DNA of 64,000 nt from Arsukibacterium sp. UBA5043 (GTDB taxonomy: Bacteria > Pseudomonadota > Gammaproteobacteria > Enterobacterales > Alteromonadaceae). Of this stretch, positions 26,983-35,517 are shown in pieces. The DNA is taken from assembly GCA_002415085.1 (NCBI GenBank), contig DIBV01000006.1, positions 62,001 through 126,000 on the forward strand, in the 5' to 3' direction. The first letter of the stretch is position 1. The number at the start of each line of letters is the position of its first letter. The notes beneath the pieces were generated by a model. The model ran no database searches. It saw only the letters and a program-made list of their open reading frames with translations, and was not told the origin of the DNA. The translations under genes were made by a program, and so were the position numbers.

Positions 26983-28221
26983 ATGAATGCAGTGAAAAAA
27001 AATAATAATAACAACGAGCAACAGCTCGCAGCAGAATTGGAAAATCAAGCGCAGCAACAGCTTGCCGCTAGTCTGGCCGACTTCGGCAAGCAGCTGATGA
27101 ATGAACAGCAGCAGTTGTTGCAAGGCTATAGCGCCCAGATCCTGGCAAAATCTCAAAGCCAGTGGCAGCAACGGTTAATCGAACAGGAACAGGCTTACCA
27201 GAAACTGTTTAAAGACTGGCAGCAGACGAAACAACAACTCGATTTAGCGACGCCAGTTGCTACCGCTGATAATCAGGAATTGGCTGATTTGCAGCAGAAA
27301 TCAGCAGAAACAGCCAGGCAAATAGCAACGTTGGCTGCCGAACTGAAAAAAGCTCAGCAACATAATAGCTCGCTAAGTGAACGTGAAGTCGGTCTTGAAC
27401 AGCAGTTGGCTGAATTGACCAAAGAACTGGAGTTTGAGCAGCACAAAACCCGGCATGCTGAGCAAGCACTACAAACTGCACAGCAAAGCGCGGCCGATCC
27501 GGAAGAACTTGCCCAATTACATTCAGAACTTGAACAAGCCCGAGCTCAAGCTCATGAGAGCAAGCTGGCTTTACAGCAAATGAAAACCAGTTTACAGCAA
27601 CAGCAGCATGAGGCGCAGCATAACGAGCAACAACTGACCGAACTGACTGCAAGCTATCAGGCGTTGCAACAAACCGCCGCAGAACAAACGCAGGCACAGC
27701 AGGATAAATTACAGGCGCTGGCAATAAGTCAGCAGCAAGTACGTGATTTGGAGCAACAGCTGGCAGAACGCAACCAGCTACTTGATGAGCAGCAACAGCA
27801 GCATGATGAGTTAAAAGCGCAGCTTGCTGAACTACAAGCCCACAGCGAAGCACTGCAAAATCAGATTAATGAGTTTGAACAACATCGCAGCGAGCTGGCA
27901 GATAGTAGCGCTGAGCTTGGCTCAGAGTTGACGCGTTTACAGGCTGAGTTTGTCAATATCAACGAGCTGTTAACCCAAAGCCAAAGCCGAGGTAAGAAAC
28001 TGGAAAGTCAGTTAGACCATGCGGTAAACCGCCAGCAAGCGGCCGAGCAAAAGCAACAGTATGAAGCCGACCAAAGCCGTGAAATGATACGGCAACTCCG
28101 CTCACAGCTTGCTGAGCAGGACGAGATGAACCAGCAGCATACCAGCGAGCTGGAACAAAAGATTATGGAATACAAACTTAAGTTTGAGTATGCTCAAAAA
28201 CAACTGGCCGTATCGGGTTAA
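26983..28221 (+). CDS. Gln/Glu-rich coiled-coil protein, unknown function
   Basis: A protein of 412 residues from the ATG at 26983. Almost all of it (about residues 15-410) is Gln-, Glu-, Leu- and Ala-rich with few Gly and almost no Pro, as in a continuous coiled coil. A run of Asn (KKNNNNN) lies near the N terminus. There is no signal peptide, membrane segment or Walker motif, so it is not an SMC ATPase. The longer frame to 26905 adds residues encoded by the hairpin region and lacks support. DUF416 follows after 29 bases. It resembles filament-forming or scaffold proteins, but I propose no function. Confidence 0.7.
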   Translation: MNAVKKNNNNNEQQLAAELENQAQQQLAASLADFGKQLMNEQQQLLQGYSAQILAKSQSQWQQRLIEQEQAYQKLFKDWQQTKQQLDLATPVATADNQELADLQQKSAETARQIATLAAELKKAQQHNSSLSEREVGLEQQLAELTKELEFEQHKTRHAEQALQTAQQSAADPEELAQLHSELEQARAQAHESKLALQQMKTSLQQQQHEAQHNEQQLTELTASYQALQQTAAEQTQAQQDKLQALAISQQQVRDLEQQLAERNQLLDEQQQQHDELKAQLAELQAHSEALQNQINEFEQHRSELADSSAELGSELTRLQAEFVNINELLTQSQSRGKKLESQLDHAVNRQQAAEQKQQYEADQSREMIRQLRSQLAEQDEMNQQHTSELEQKIMEYKLKFEYAQKQLAVSG

Positions 28222-28250
28222 CGCCAGCCTTTAATCCGCTCAGGAGTGGT

Positions 28251-28856
28251 ATGAAACAAAAAGCAAATAACTTCCAGTTGATGCGTGATCTGGGGTTTTA
28301 TCAACAGGCTGCAATTGCAGCCTGTTTGCTTGAACGCATGTTACCGAATTATCAGTTGTTTAGCGAAGTGAGTGAGTTTGGCGATGCTGCTGCGCTCAGA
28401 CATATGCTGGATTTAAGCTGGGAGTGGTTAACGGTAAAAAAAGCTAAAATTAATTTTCCCCGGCTGGCAGAAGAACTTGAGCCATTGATCCCGGAAGTTA
28501 ATCATTTTCCAATGTTTGGCGTATATCCGGCAGTAGATTGTGCCACCGCGTTGGACGCTATGTTCAATGGTATCAGCCAGCAAGATAGCGGCGAATTTAT
28601 TAATGTAGCCAAAATATCTCAGGCTACCGTGGCACGCCTGATTGAGCATCAGGCTGAAGATGAAGATATCACCAGTGAGAATGAGCTAAAAAAGCATGTC
28701 CGGGACCATCCACTGATGGCCTATGAAATGGAATGCCTGGCCGAACTTATCGAGTTGGTCAGCCCGATGAAGCAGATAGAGCGTGAACAAATGCTGCAAT
28801 TAAAAGCCTGGGTACAGCAGCAGGGCCTGACCAATCTTGGGATGGAGTTAACCTAG
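28251..28856 (+). CDS. DUF416 family protein (YjaG-like)
   Basis: A soluble helical protein of 201 residues matching DUF416, the family of E. coli YjaG. The N-terminal FYQQAAIAACLLERMLPNYQLFSEVSEFGD segment at about 17-46 is diagnostic; FGVYPAVDCATALDAMF near 85-102 follows. The family has no known activity. An AGGAG ribosome site precedes the ATG. It is probably co-transcribed with the coiled-coil gene 29 bases upstream. Its TAG stop overlaps that of the convergent rsmD within a CTAG. Confidence 0.85.
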   Translation: MKQKANNFQLMRDLGFYQQAAIAACLLERMLPNYQLFSEVSEFGDAAALRHMLDLSWEWLTVKKAKINFPRLAEELEPLIPEVNHFPMFGVYPAVDCATALDAMFNGISQQDSGEFINVAKISQATVARLIEHQAEDEDITSENELKKHVRDHPLMAYEMECLAELIELVSPMKQIEREQMLQLKAWVQQQGLTNLGMELT

Positions 28857-29446
28857 GACGACGTTGTCCACAACCTGTAAGCCAGTTGCCCGGCAATTTT
28901 TTCTTTTAAGAGTTGCCAGGTGGCGGGAATTTCTGTCAGCGGTAACTCTTTTTCAGTTTCCAGATAAATCAAAGCATTGGCGCTTAGCCATCCACCTTGC
29001 TCCAACAGCTGACAACAAGGGATAGCCAGGTTTTGGCGAAAAGGGGGGTCAACCAATACTATCTGGTACTGGCGGCTTGCCGGCTGTGACAAATAACGTA
29101 AACAATCGTTGTTTATCACTTCAGCCTGGCTGGCATTTAAACTGGTTAGTAGCGTCTGCAGCCGTTTGGCCTGAGCTGAATCTTTTTCGACCAGGGTGGC
29201 AAAACCCGCATAGCGCGACAACGCTTCGAACGCAAGCGCACCAGAGCCGCTGAAGCAGTCAAGTACAATGCTGTCGCTGATATCGTGCATTAACCAGTTA
29301 AATAGTGTTTCTTTCACCCGGTCGGTGGTGGGGCGCAGGCCGGTAACGTCGGCGACAGGCAAACGGCGGCCCCGCCACTGACCGCTGATAATCCGGACAA
29401 AACCGGGCTGGCCGGTTTTACTTTTAGCGGTTTTAGCTTGTTTCAT
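28853..29446 (-). CDS. rsmD: 16S rRNA (guanine(966)-N2)-methyltransferase
   Basis: A methyltransferase of 197 residues that modifies G966 of 16S rRNA using S-adenosylmethionine. It shows IISGQWRGRRLPV near residue 19, GLRPTTDRVKETLFNWL near 36, the SAM-binding LDCFSGSGALAFEALSR near 60 and the catalytic DPPF in VLVDPPFRQ near 132. Length is typical. It is divergent from ftsY with 81 bases between, the usual rsmD/ftsY arrangement. Confidence 0.95.
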   Translation of the reverse strand: MKQAKTAKSKTGQPGFVRIISGQWRGRRLPVADVTGLRPTTDRVKETLFNWLMHDISDSIVLDCFSGSGALAFEALSRYAGFATLVEKDSAQAKRLQTLLTSLNASQAEVINNDCLRYLSQPASRQYQIVLVDPPFRQNLAIPCCQLLEQGGWLSANALIYLETEKELPLTEIPATWQLLKEKIAGQLAYRLWTTSS

Positions 29447-29527
29447 CGTTTCCGTTTTGCCTGCGAGTTAAAGGTGATAGTATTAGCAGTAATTTTATCC
29501 TGAATACTGCCTTCGACACAAAAGCTT

Positions 29528-30724
29528 ATGACAAAACAGAAAAATCTTTTCTCCTGGCTTGGCCTGGGTAAAAAAACAACACCATCTGAAACAGAGCCCA
29601 CACAGCAACCTGTTGAACCTACCCAGGATGCTGAGAGCTCTTCTGCGCAGATTACTACTGAGCCAGCGCCAGAACAAGCTGCAAAAGCACCGGCGCAGCC
29701 AGCTGAAGCGGCAACAGAAAAACATGCTCCCATCGCGTCTGAGAATAGCTTGATGCCGCCTGTTACCAGAAACGAAACGGTGTCGGAATCACCGGCAAAA
29801 AAAGCCGGTTTTTTTAGCCGGTTAAAGCAGGGCCTTGCTAAAACCAGTCAGAATCTTGGCGATGGTCTTGCCGGATTGTTCAGTGGCAAGAAAATTGATG
29901 ATGAGTTGTATGAAGAACTGGAAACCCAGTTGCTGATGGCTGATGTTGGCATGGACACTACTCAACAATTGATCGCGCAACTTACCCAGCATGCCAACCG
30001 CAAAGCGTTGAAAGATGCAGGCCTACTGTTTAATCAGTTGCAACTGGATATGGCAGCACTACTGACCAAAGTTGAACAACCTTTGGTGGCAAGTAATCCT
30101 GCGGGGCCCTTTGTTATTTTAATGGTGGGGGTCAATGGTGTGGGTAAAACCACAACCATTGGTAAAATGGCTCAGCAGTTCCGCCAGCAAGGTAAATCTG
30201 TAATTTTGGCTGCCGGTGATACTTTCCGCGCGGCGGCGGTAGAGCAACTGCAAGTCTGGGGTGAACGCAATTCGATTCCGGTAATAGCACAGCATACAGG
30301 AGCTGACAGCGCCTCAGTAATTTTTGATGCTTATCAGGCAGCAAAAGCTCGCAAGGTTGATATTTTAATTGCTGACACAGCGGGTCGCTTGCAAAACAAA
30401 GCCCATCTAATGGACGAGCTGAAAAAAATTGTCCGGGTACTGCAGAAAATTGATGGCGCCGCACCGCATGAAGTCATGCTGACACTCGATGCAGGTACTG
30501 GTCAGAATGCGTTGAGTCAAGCAAAGTTATTTAATGAAGCGGTGCCATTGACAGGGATCACTCTGACAAAACTGGATGGCACCGCCAAAGGTGGTGTTAT
30601 TTTTGCTATTGCTAACCAGTTTACGGTACCCATCCGGTACATTGGGGTAGGTGAAGCTATCGACGATTTACGCCAGTTCAACAGCCAGGATTTTATCAAA
30701 GCCTTATTTAGTAAGGAATACTAA
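29528..30724 (+). CDS. ftsY: Signal recognition particle receptor FtsY
   Basis: A GTPase of 398 residues that docks ribosome-SRP complexes at the membrane. An acidic, Pro/Gln/Ala-rich, low-complexity N-terminal region (about 1-90) is followed by the amphipathic helix KAGFFSRLKQGLAKTSQNLG near 90-110. The NG domain has P-loop GVNGVGKTTTIGKM near 203, DTAGRLQNKAHLM near 285 and TKLDGTAKGG near 345. It is first in an ftsY-ftsE-ftsX operon and only two bases from ftsE. Confidence 0.97.
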   Translation: MTKQKNLFSWLGLGKKTTPSETEPTQQPVEPTQDAESSSAQITTEPAPEQAAKAPAQPAEAATEKHAPIASENSLMPPVTRNETVSESPAKKAGFFSRLKQGLAKTSQNLGDGLAGLFSGKKIDDELYEELETQLLMADVGMDTTQQLIAQLTQHANRKALKDAGLLFNQLQLDMAALLTKVEQPLVASNPAGPFVILMVGVNGVGKTTTIGKMAQQFRQQGKSVILAAGDTFRAAAVEQLQVWGERNSIPVIAQHTGADSASVIFDAYQAAKARKVDILIADTAGRLQNKAHLMDELKKIVRVLQKIDGAAPHEVMLTLDAGTGQNALSQAKLFNEAVPLTGITLTKLDGTAKGGVIFAIANQFTVPIRYIGVGEAIDDLRQFNSQDFIKALFSKEY

Positions 30725-30726
30725 CC

Positions 30727-31410
30727 ATGTTGCAGTTTGATCAGGTCAGTAAAAGCTATCCGGGTGGTTTCGTGGCGCTGGACAGAATCAGCTTTCGGTT
30801 GGAAAAAGGTGAAATGGCTTTTTTGACCGGCCATTCTGGTGCGGGCAAAAGTACTTTGTTAAAGCTGATTAGCCTGATCGAGCGACCTAGTGCCGGCAGG
30901 GTGTTAATTAACGATATTGAGTTAAGCCGGATTAAACGCAGCCAGATCCCATATGTAAGACGTGACGTCGGGATTATTTTTCAGAACCACCGACTGTTAA
31001 TGAATCATACTGTTTTTGATAATGTCGCTTTACCTCTGGTGATAGAGGGATTCACCGGCAAGGAGATGGTAAAACGGGTTCATGCGGCACTGGATAAAGT
31101 GGGATTACTGGATAAAGTGCGCTGCTTACCCGCAACCTTATCAGGTGGTGAGCAACAACGGGTTGGCATTGCCAGGGCGGTGGTGAATAAGCCGCCATTA
31201 CTTCTGGCAGATGAGCCAACCGGTAACCTTGATCCGGATTTATCAAAAGACACCATGCGGGTATTTGAGGCGTTTAATCAGGTGGGCGTCTCGGTGTTAG
31301 TGGCTACGCATGACCTGGGGTTGGTAGCGCGGATGAAATATCGGACTCTGACGTTAAAACAAGGTCGAATGATCAACGATGGCTTGTTGCAATATCAGGA
31401 GCCAGTATGA
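30727..31410 (+). CDS. ftsE: Cell division ATP-binding protein FtsE
   Basis: An ABC ATPase of 227 residues that works with FtsX at the division ring to control peptidoglycan hydrolase activation. The Walker [10 protein letters not shown] is near residue 36, the signature LSGGEQQR near 139 and the Walker [13 protein letters not shown] near 158. Length is typical. ftsX overlaps its stop by four bases (ATGA). The regulated hydrolase activator EnvC is encoded on the other strand 3 kb downstream. Confidence 0.97.
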   Translation: MLQFDQVSKSYPGGFVALDRISFRLEKGEMAFLTGHSGAGKSTLLKLISLIERPSAGRVLINDIELSRIKRSQIPYVRRDVGIIFQNHRLLMNHTVFDNVALPLVIEGFTGKEMVKRVHAALDKVGLLDKVRCLPATLSGGEQQRVGIARAVVNKPPLLLADEPTGNLDPDLSKDTMRVFEAFNQVGVSVLVATHDLGLVARMKYRTLTLKQGRMINDGLLQYQEPV

Positions 31411-32387
31411 GTATCCTGTTTACCGGACGGGCAACCGGGGCGGCAGCAAAGAAAATCGGGTTACTGCGTCGTTTTATCATGTTCTGGCTTAATCATGCGC
31501 GTCAGGCAGTAGCGAGTCTGGGTGAATTATGGCGAACACCGTCTGCGTCCATTTTAACCATTGCTGTGCTGGGCGTTAGCTTAACGCTGCCTGCTACCTT
31601 GCACCTGCTGGTGAAGAATATGCAGCAAATTAGCAGCAGTTTCACGCAGGCAGCAGAAATAAGCCTGTATATTCGTGAACAAACGCCCGCTAATCAGGTG
31701 CAAAGTCTGGTTACTATATTACAAGCTGATCGTGATGTGGCGCAGGTGATTTTCGTTAGCAAACAACAAGCGATGGCTGAATTCCAGCAGATATCTGGTT
31801 TTGGCGCCGCACTGAATTATCTGGATAGCAATCCTTTGCCTGATCTTATCCGGGTATTACCTAAGAACACCGCCCCTCAGGCAGCAGAAACACTGCTCAA
31901 ACGATTGAGTGCTGAACGGGTGGTTGAATTTGCTAAGCTGGATATCGACTGGCTTACCCGGTTAAATGCGATTGTCAGCATGTTGCAACAAGCAGTAGCC
32001 ATTATTGCTTTGCTGTTGTTAAGCGCTGTGCTGCTGATTGTCGGTAATACTATCCGCTTGTCTATCATGAATAAAAAAGACGAAATTGAGGTGATGAAGC
32101 TGGTTGGAGCAACTGATGCCTTTATTCAGCGACCTTTTCTGTACACGGGGGTCTGGTTTGGTATTTTTGGTGGCTTGCTTGCATTTCTGGTAGTAGAACT
32201 GATGTTGTGGTGGCTCCAGAGTGCAATCAGCAATGTGACCGCGCTGTACCAAAGTGATTTTAGCCTGAAAGCGATGAGTTTCGTTGAGTTTCTTACTTTA
32301 CTGCTGATTGCAGTATTGCTGGGATTGGCGGGGTCTTATCTATCAGTGCGCCGGCATATCAGTGCCATTGAACCTACCGGTCCTTAA
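31407..32387 (+). CDS. ftsX: Cell division protein FtsX
   Basis: A membrane protein of 326 residues, the partner of FtsE. The first membrane segment is near residues 48-68 (SILTIAVLGVSLTLPATL). A periplasmic domain at about 70-190 follows, expected to contact EnvC, then three more segments near 197-220, 245-270 and 290-312. VRRHISAIEP at the C terminus is conserved. The FtsEX complex passes ATP-driven movement across the membrane to EnvC, which then activates amidases. Confidence 0.95.
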   Translation: MSILFTGRATGAAAKKIGLLRRFIMFWLNHARQAVASLGELWRTPSASILTIAVLGVSLTLPATLHLLVKNMQQISSSFTQAAEISLYIREQTPANQVQSLVTILQADRDVAQVIFVSKQQAMAEFQQISGFGAALNYLDSNPLPDLIRVLPKNTAPQAAETLLKRLSAERVVEFAKLDIDWLTRLNAIVSMLQQAVAIIALLLLSAVLLIVGNTIRLSIMNKKDEIEVMKLVGATDAFIQRPFLYTGVWFGIFGGLLAFLVVELMLWWLQSAISNVTALYQSDFSLKAMSFVEFLTLLLIAVLLGLAGSYLSVRRHISAIEPTGP

Positions 32388-32412
32388 TAACAATTAATTA
32401 TTAAAGTATAAT
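32384..32412 (+). promoter_or_regulatory. Candidate sigma-70 promoter of rpoH
   Basis: A perfect -10 hexamer TATAAT (32407-32412) is preceded at 17 bases by TTAATA (32384-32389), a 4-of-6 match to the -35 consensus. Transcription would start near 32419, which puts the CIRCE element inside the 5' leader, about 33 bases downstream of the start. Confidence 0.65.
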
Positions 32413-32451
32413 TTTTAGAATAACCAGATCTCAAAAACCTGCAAACGACAA

Positions 32452-32478
32452 TTAGCACTCTTGAGCAAAGAGTGCTAA
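32452..32478. promoter_or_regulatory. CIRCE element (HrcA operator) in the rpoH leader
   Basis: TTAGCACTC (32452-32460), nine bases, then GAGTGCTAA (32470-32478): this is the CIRCE consensus with no mismatch in either arm. CIRCE is the binding site of the heat-shock repressor HrcA, best known before groESL and dnaK operons. Here it ends 36 bases before the rpoH ATG. In RNA it would also form a 9-bp stem. hrcA itself is not in this window. Confidence 0.93.
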
Positions 32479-32514
32479 TATCGTTGTATTCGATTGAAAC
32501 AGGATTGGCAAAAC

Positions 32515-33375
32515 ATGACAACTAAAGCAGATAAAGCAGAATTTATGCCGCTTACCGTCGCAGCCAGTGGCAGTCTCGAGGCATATACTCACGCTGTTAG
32601 CACTATACCGATGTTAACTGCAGAGCAGGAACGCAATTTAGCTGAGCGTCTGCAGCAAGATGGTGATTTGACGGCCGCCCGCCAATTGATTATGTCGCAC
32701 CTGCGGTTTGTAGTACATATTGCCCGTAGCTATTCAGGTTATGGCTTACCTATTAGTGATTTGGTGCAAGAAGGGAATATAGGCCTGATGAAGGCAGTTA
32801 AGCGCTTTGATCCGACAGTAGGGGTGCGTCTGGTCTCTTTTGCGGTACACTGGATTAAAGCAGAAATACACGAGTATGTGCTGAAAAACTGGCGCATCGT
32901 TAAAATTGCTACGACTAAAGCGCAACGGAAATTGTTTTTCAATTTGCGCAAAGCAAAAAAACATTTGGGCTGGTTTAATCAGGATGAAGTGAAACACGTT
33001 GCGGAGTCACTCGGTGTGGCAGAACACGAAGTTCGGGAAATGGAATCCCGGATGAGTAACTACGATATGCCGTACGATGCGCCGGATGAAGACGATGATT
33101 CTGCCTTTACTGCACCGGTGTACTATTTACAGGATAAAGCGTCTGATTTAGCCATTCAGGTTGAAGACGAGCAATGGGACACTGCAGCAGCGGACAGGTT
33201 GCAGGCGGCGATGAGGACGTTAGACGACCGCAGTCAGGATATTGTGCGGGCTCGCTGGCTGGATAATAACAAACTCACCTTGCAAGAGCTGGCTGAGCGT
33301 TATCAGGTGTCGGCTGAGCGGGTACGCCAGCTTGAGAAAAATGCGATGAAGAAGTTGCACTCTGCGCTGAGTTGA
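32515..33375 (+). CDS. rpoH: RNA polymerase heat-shock sigma factor (sigma-32)
   Basis: A sigma factor of 286 residues that directs RNA polymerase to heat-shock promoters. Region 2 is clear ([40 protein letters not shown], about 55-95, then [24 protein letters not shown]). The RpoH box [13 protein letters not shown], specific to sigma-32, lies near 130-142, and the region 4 helix-turn-helix [21 protein letters not shown] near 250-270. The ATG at 32515 is preferred over TTG 32494 and has an AGGA about ten bases upstream. It follows ftsX with a promoter and a perfect CIRCE element between. Confidence 0.97.
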   Translation: MTTKADKAEFMPLTVAASGSLEAYTHAVSTIPMLTAEQERNLAERLQQDGDLTAARQLIMSHLRFVVHIARSYSGYGLPISDLVQEGNIGLMKAVKRFDPTVGVRLVSFAVHWIKAEIHEYVLKNWRIVKIATTKAQRKLFFNLRKAKKHLGWFNQDEVKHVAESLGVAEHEVREMESRMSNYDMPYDAPDEDDDSAFTAPVYYLQDKASDLAIQVEDEQWDTAAADRLQAAMRTLDDRSQDIVRARWLDNNKLTLQELAERYQVSAERVRQLEKNAMKKLHSALS

Positions 33376-33416
33376 GACGTAAGACGTTAGCCTGGTAATG
33401 CTAACGGTACTGAAAT

Positions 33417-33445
33417 AAAAAACCTGCCGCGGCAGGTTTTTTATT
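33417..33445. terminator. Bidirectional terminator between rpoH and yibQ
   Basis: AACCTGCC and GGCAGGTT form an 8-bp stem around GC, flanked by an A run on the left and TTTTTTATTT on the right. It lies between convergent genes and should serve both. Confidence 0.88.
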
Positions 33446-33461
33446 TGGATACTTTAAGACA

Positions 33462-34235
33462 TTATTGTGGTGCAGAAATAGCAGGTGCGGTGAAACCAGC
33501 AGCCACGACATCATGCTCCAGCGGTAACAGTGCCGATATTCTAACCAGCTCAATGCCATGTTTATTAAGCAATGGCAGGTTTTTCTTCAAAAATTCATAA
33601 GTTTGTGGGTAGGGGTGGCCAATGGCGATGGCGACCTTATGGCGATGTGCTATCTGCAACAATTGCTGGAACTGGCGTTGTAACGCTGCCTCGGACAGAT
33701 CATTATCCAGAAAAACATGACGGCTTAAACTGGCAACGCCATACTGGCGGGCATACAAGCGCGCTTTACTCTGTGGCGTGGTAAGACTGTCCACAAAAAA
33801 CAGCTGGCGTTGTCGCAGGTATTCCATGGTCCAGGCCATTGGTTGATCCAGTTCGGTATACAAACTGCCCATATGATTATTTACGCCAATGGCATAGGGG
33901 ATATCTGCCAATGCCTGTTGCAAAGCGTCACGCACTTGCTGACGGTTCATATCGTGGGTGAGTGCCCCAGGACCCAGTCTTTTGCTGTTATTGGCTTCCA
34001 TCGGCATATGCAGCATCACATCTTTTTGCTGAGCAAAAGCAAGTTGTGCTGATTTAGGACCATAAGGCGTGTGAGGTAATACCGATAATGTCAGGGAGTA
34101 GGGTAAAGATACCATCTTTAAGTCGGCTTTCTGATAGCCGATGTCGTCAATGATAATGGCAATTCGCGGCTTTTCTGCCATTACTTCTGCACTGAACAGT
34201 GCAGTCAGTGCCAGCCCAAATAATGTTATACGCAC
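33462..34235 (-). CDS. yibQ: Divergent polysaccharide deacetylase family protein (YibQ-like)
   Basis: A protein of 257 residues with an N-terminal signal peptide (about 1-20, ending VMA). The domain is the divergent polysaccharide deacetylase type: AIIIDDIGYQ near residue 27, HMPMEA near 75, GVNNHMGSLY near 117, and IAIGHPYPQTYEFL near 205. Members are periplasmic with unproven activity. The start is GTG at 34235. The order gpmI-envC-yibQ is conserved with E. coli, though 107 bases separate it from envC here. Confidence 0.9.
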   Translation of the reverse strand: MRITLFGLALTALFSAEVMAEKPRIAIIIDDIGYQKADLKMVSLPYSLTLSVLPHTPYGPKSAQLAFAQQKDVMLHMPMEANNSKRLGPGALTHDMNRQQVRDALQQALADIPYAIGVNNHMGSLYTELDQPMAWTMEYLRQRQLFFVDSLTTPQSKARLYARQYGVASLSRHVFLDNDLSEAALQRQFQQLLQIAHRHKVAIAIGHPYPQTYEFLKKNLPLLNKHGIELVRISALLPLEHDVVAAGFTAPAISAPQ

Positions 34236-34342
34236 GCGGTTATTATTCCTGTTTGCCTATTCTGCCGCCGAAAAATAGTGGTCAGATCATCCTGCTTTTG
34301 CCCCATATATTGGCGTATGCTTACACTGGCGGCAAGACTTTT

Positions 34343-35506
34343 TTAACCCTTGTTTTTGCTTAGCCATGACAAGGGGTTAACTGCATCGCCTTTCTCTCTT
34401 ATCTCAAAATAGAGGCCTGCAGTAGCCTGGCCACCGCTCATACCCACCAACGCAATTGCTTCGCCGGCGATAATTTGTTCGCCAGGCTGCTTCAAAATAT
34501 TCTGGTTATGGCCATAAAGGCTCATAAAACCTGCGCCATGATCCAGAACAATAACCCAGCCATAGCCTTTTAACCAGTCAGCGTAAATGACTCTGCCATC
34601 CGCTATTGCCTGGACGGTCTTACCTTCCTGGCCCTGAATTAAAATACCGCGGGAGCGCATACCACCTTGTCGGTTCTCACCAAATCCTTGTAATAAATCA
34701 CCGTTAAGTGGCCAGCGCAACTTGCCTTTATTAGCCGTTAATCCCAGTAGCTCCAGACTTCGCTCTGCCAAAGCCCGAAGCTGGTCAATGGTGTTCTGTA
34801 AGCTGGTCTCGTTCTGACGCAGGTAGCTTAGCTGGCTTCCTTGCTCTTTTAGTAACTGCTGCAGTTGGTTGACCGCTTGTTGCTGTCCGGCTTTGACGGC
34901 AACTAACTGTTGTTGTTGCTGCTGCTGTTCGTTCCGGACAATGACTAACTGCTGTTGCTGTTCAGCCAGTTGCGTTTTTACCAGTTCCAGTTCCTGCACG
35001 GTTTTATTTATTTTTGCCAGCTGCTCTACTCTGGCTCTGTTGAAGTACTGATAATAAGTCAGAGCCCGCTCTAGTTTGCCTGCATCCTGCTGATTTAAAA
35101 GCATTCGGGTGTAGTCATGCTGACCTAAGCTGTATGCGCTCTTTAATTGTGCCGCCAGTTGCTTTTGTTGCTGTTGCAGTTCAATTTGAAGTTGCTGTTG
35201 CTGGGTGTTGAGCTCGCTACCCCGTTGTTCAAGGCGGCCCAGTTGTCGCTCGGTTTGCTGCAGTTGGTCTGATGCTTTAGCCAGTGCCCGATCGGACTGT
35301 TGTAGTTGTTGCTCCGCTTTAGTAAGTTGTTTTTGCTGTTGTTTTAGCTGGCGCTCGGTGGCCTTTATCTGTTGTTGAACCTGTTCAAGCTCTTGCTGCT
35401 GTTCAGCTTGCTGACGGCCTGTTGCCGGCATAGTGCATACTAAACAGCACAACAGCAGCAGCCGAAGTGGCTGCTGGCTTGCGGGGGAAGAAAAATGTAA
35501 ATTCAT
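34343..35506 (-). CDS. envC: Murein hydrolase activator EnvC
   Basis: A periplasmic protein of 387 residues. A signal peptide (about 1-31) is followed by a long Gln-rich coiled coil (about 32-245) and a C-terminal LytM/M23 domain (about 270-385). The metal ligands of active M23 peptidases are missing: the first motif reads RSRGILIQG instead of HxxxD, and the last is GLYFEIREKG where active enzymes have HxH. This matches EnvC, a non-enzymatic activator of amidases AmiA and AmiB at the septum under FtsEX control. It lies 11 bases after gpmI. Confidence 0.93.
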   Translation of the reverse strand: MNLHFSSPASQQPLRLLLLCCLVCTMPATGRQQAEQQQELEQVQQQIKATERQLKQQQKQLTKAEQQLQQSDRALAKASDQLQQTERQLGRLEQRGSELNTQQQQLQIELQQQQKQLAAQLKSAYSLGQHDYTRMLLNQQDAGKLERALTYYQYFNRARVEQLAKINKTVQELELVKTQLAEQQQQLVIVRNEQQQQQQQLVAVKAGQQQAVNQLQQLLKEQGSQLSYLRQNETSLQNTIDQLRALAERSLELLGLTANKGKLRWPLNGDLLQGFGENRQGGMRSRGILIQGQEGKTVQAIADGRVIYADWLKGYGWVIVLDHGAGFMSLYGHNQNILKQPGEQIIAGEAIALVGMSGGQATAGLYFEIREKGDAVNPLSWLSKNKG

Positions 35507-35517
35507 CAGATGCCAGA

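Noticed and set aside
27260-27853. 197-residue open frame antisense to the coiled-coil gene
   Set aside because: Its repetitive composition is only the complement of CAG/CAA/GAA-rich coding sequence, which tends to stay open in other frames.
29443-29733. 96-residue Cys/Ser-rich open frame antisense to the start of ftsY
   Set aside because: It mirrors the low-complexity acidic N-terminal region of FtsY and extends into the rsmD/ftsY gap; no support as a gene.
34343-35506. EnvC read as an active M23 endopeptidase
   Set aside because: The metal ligands are missing (RSRGILIQG and GLYFEIREKG instead of HxxxD and HxH), and position after gpmI matches the inactive activator EnvC.
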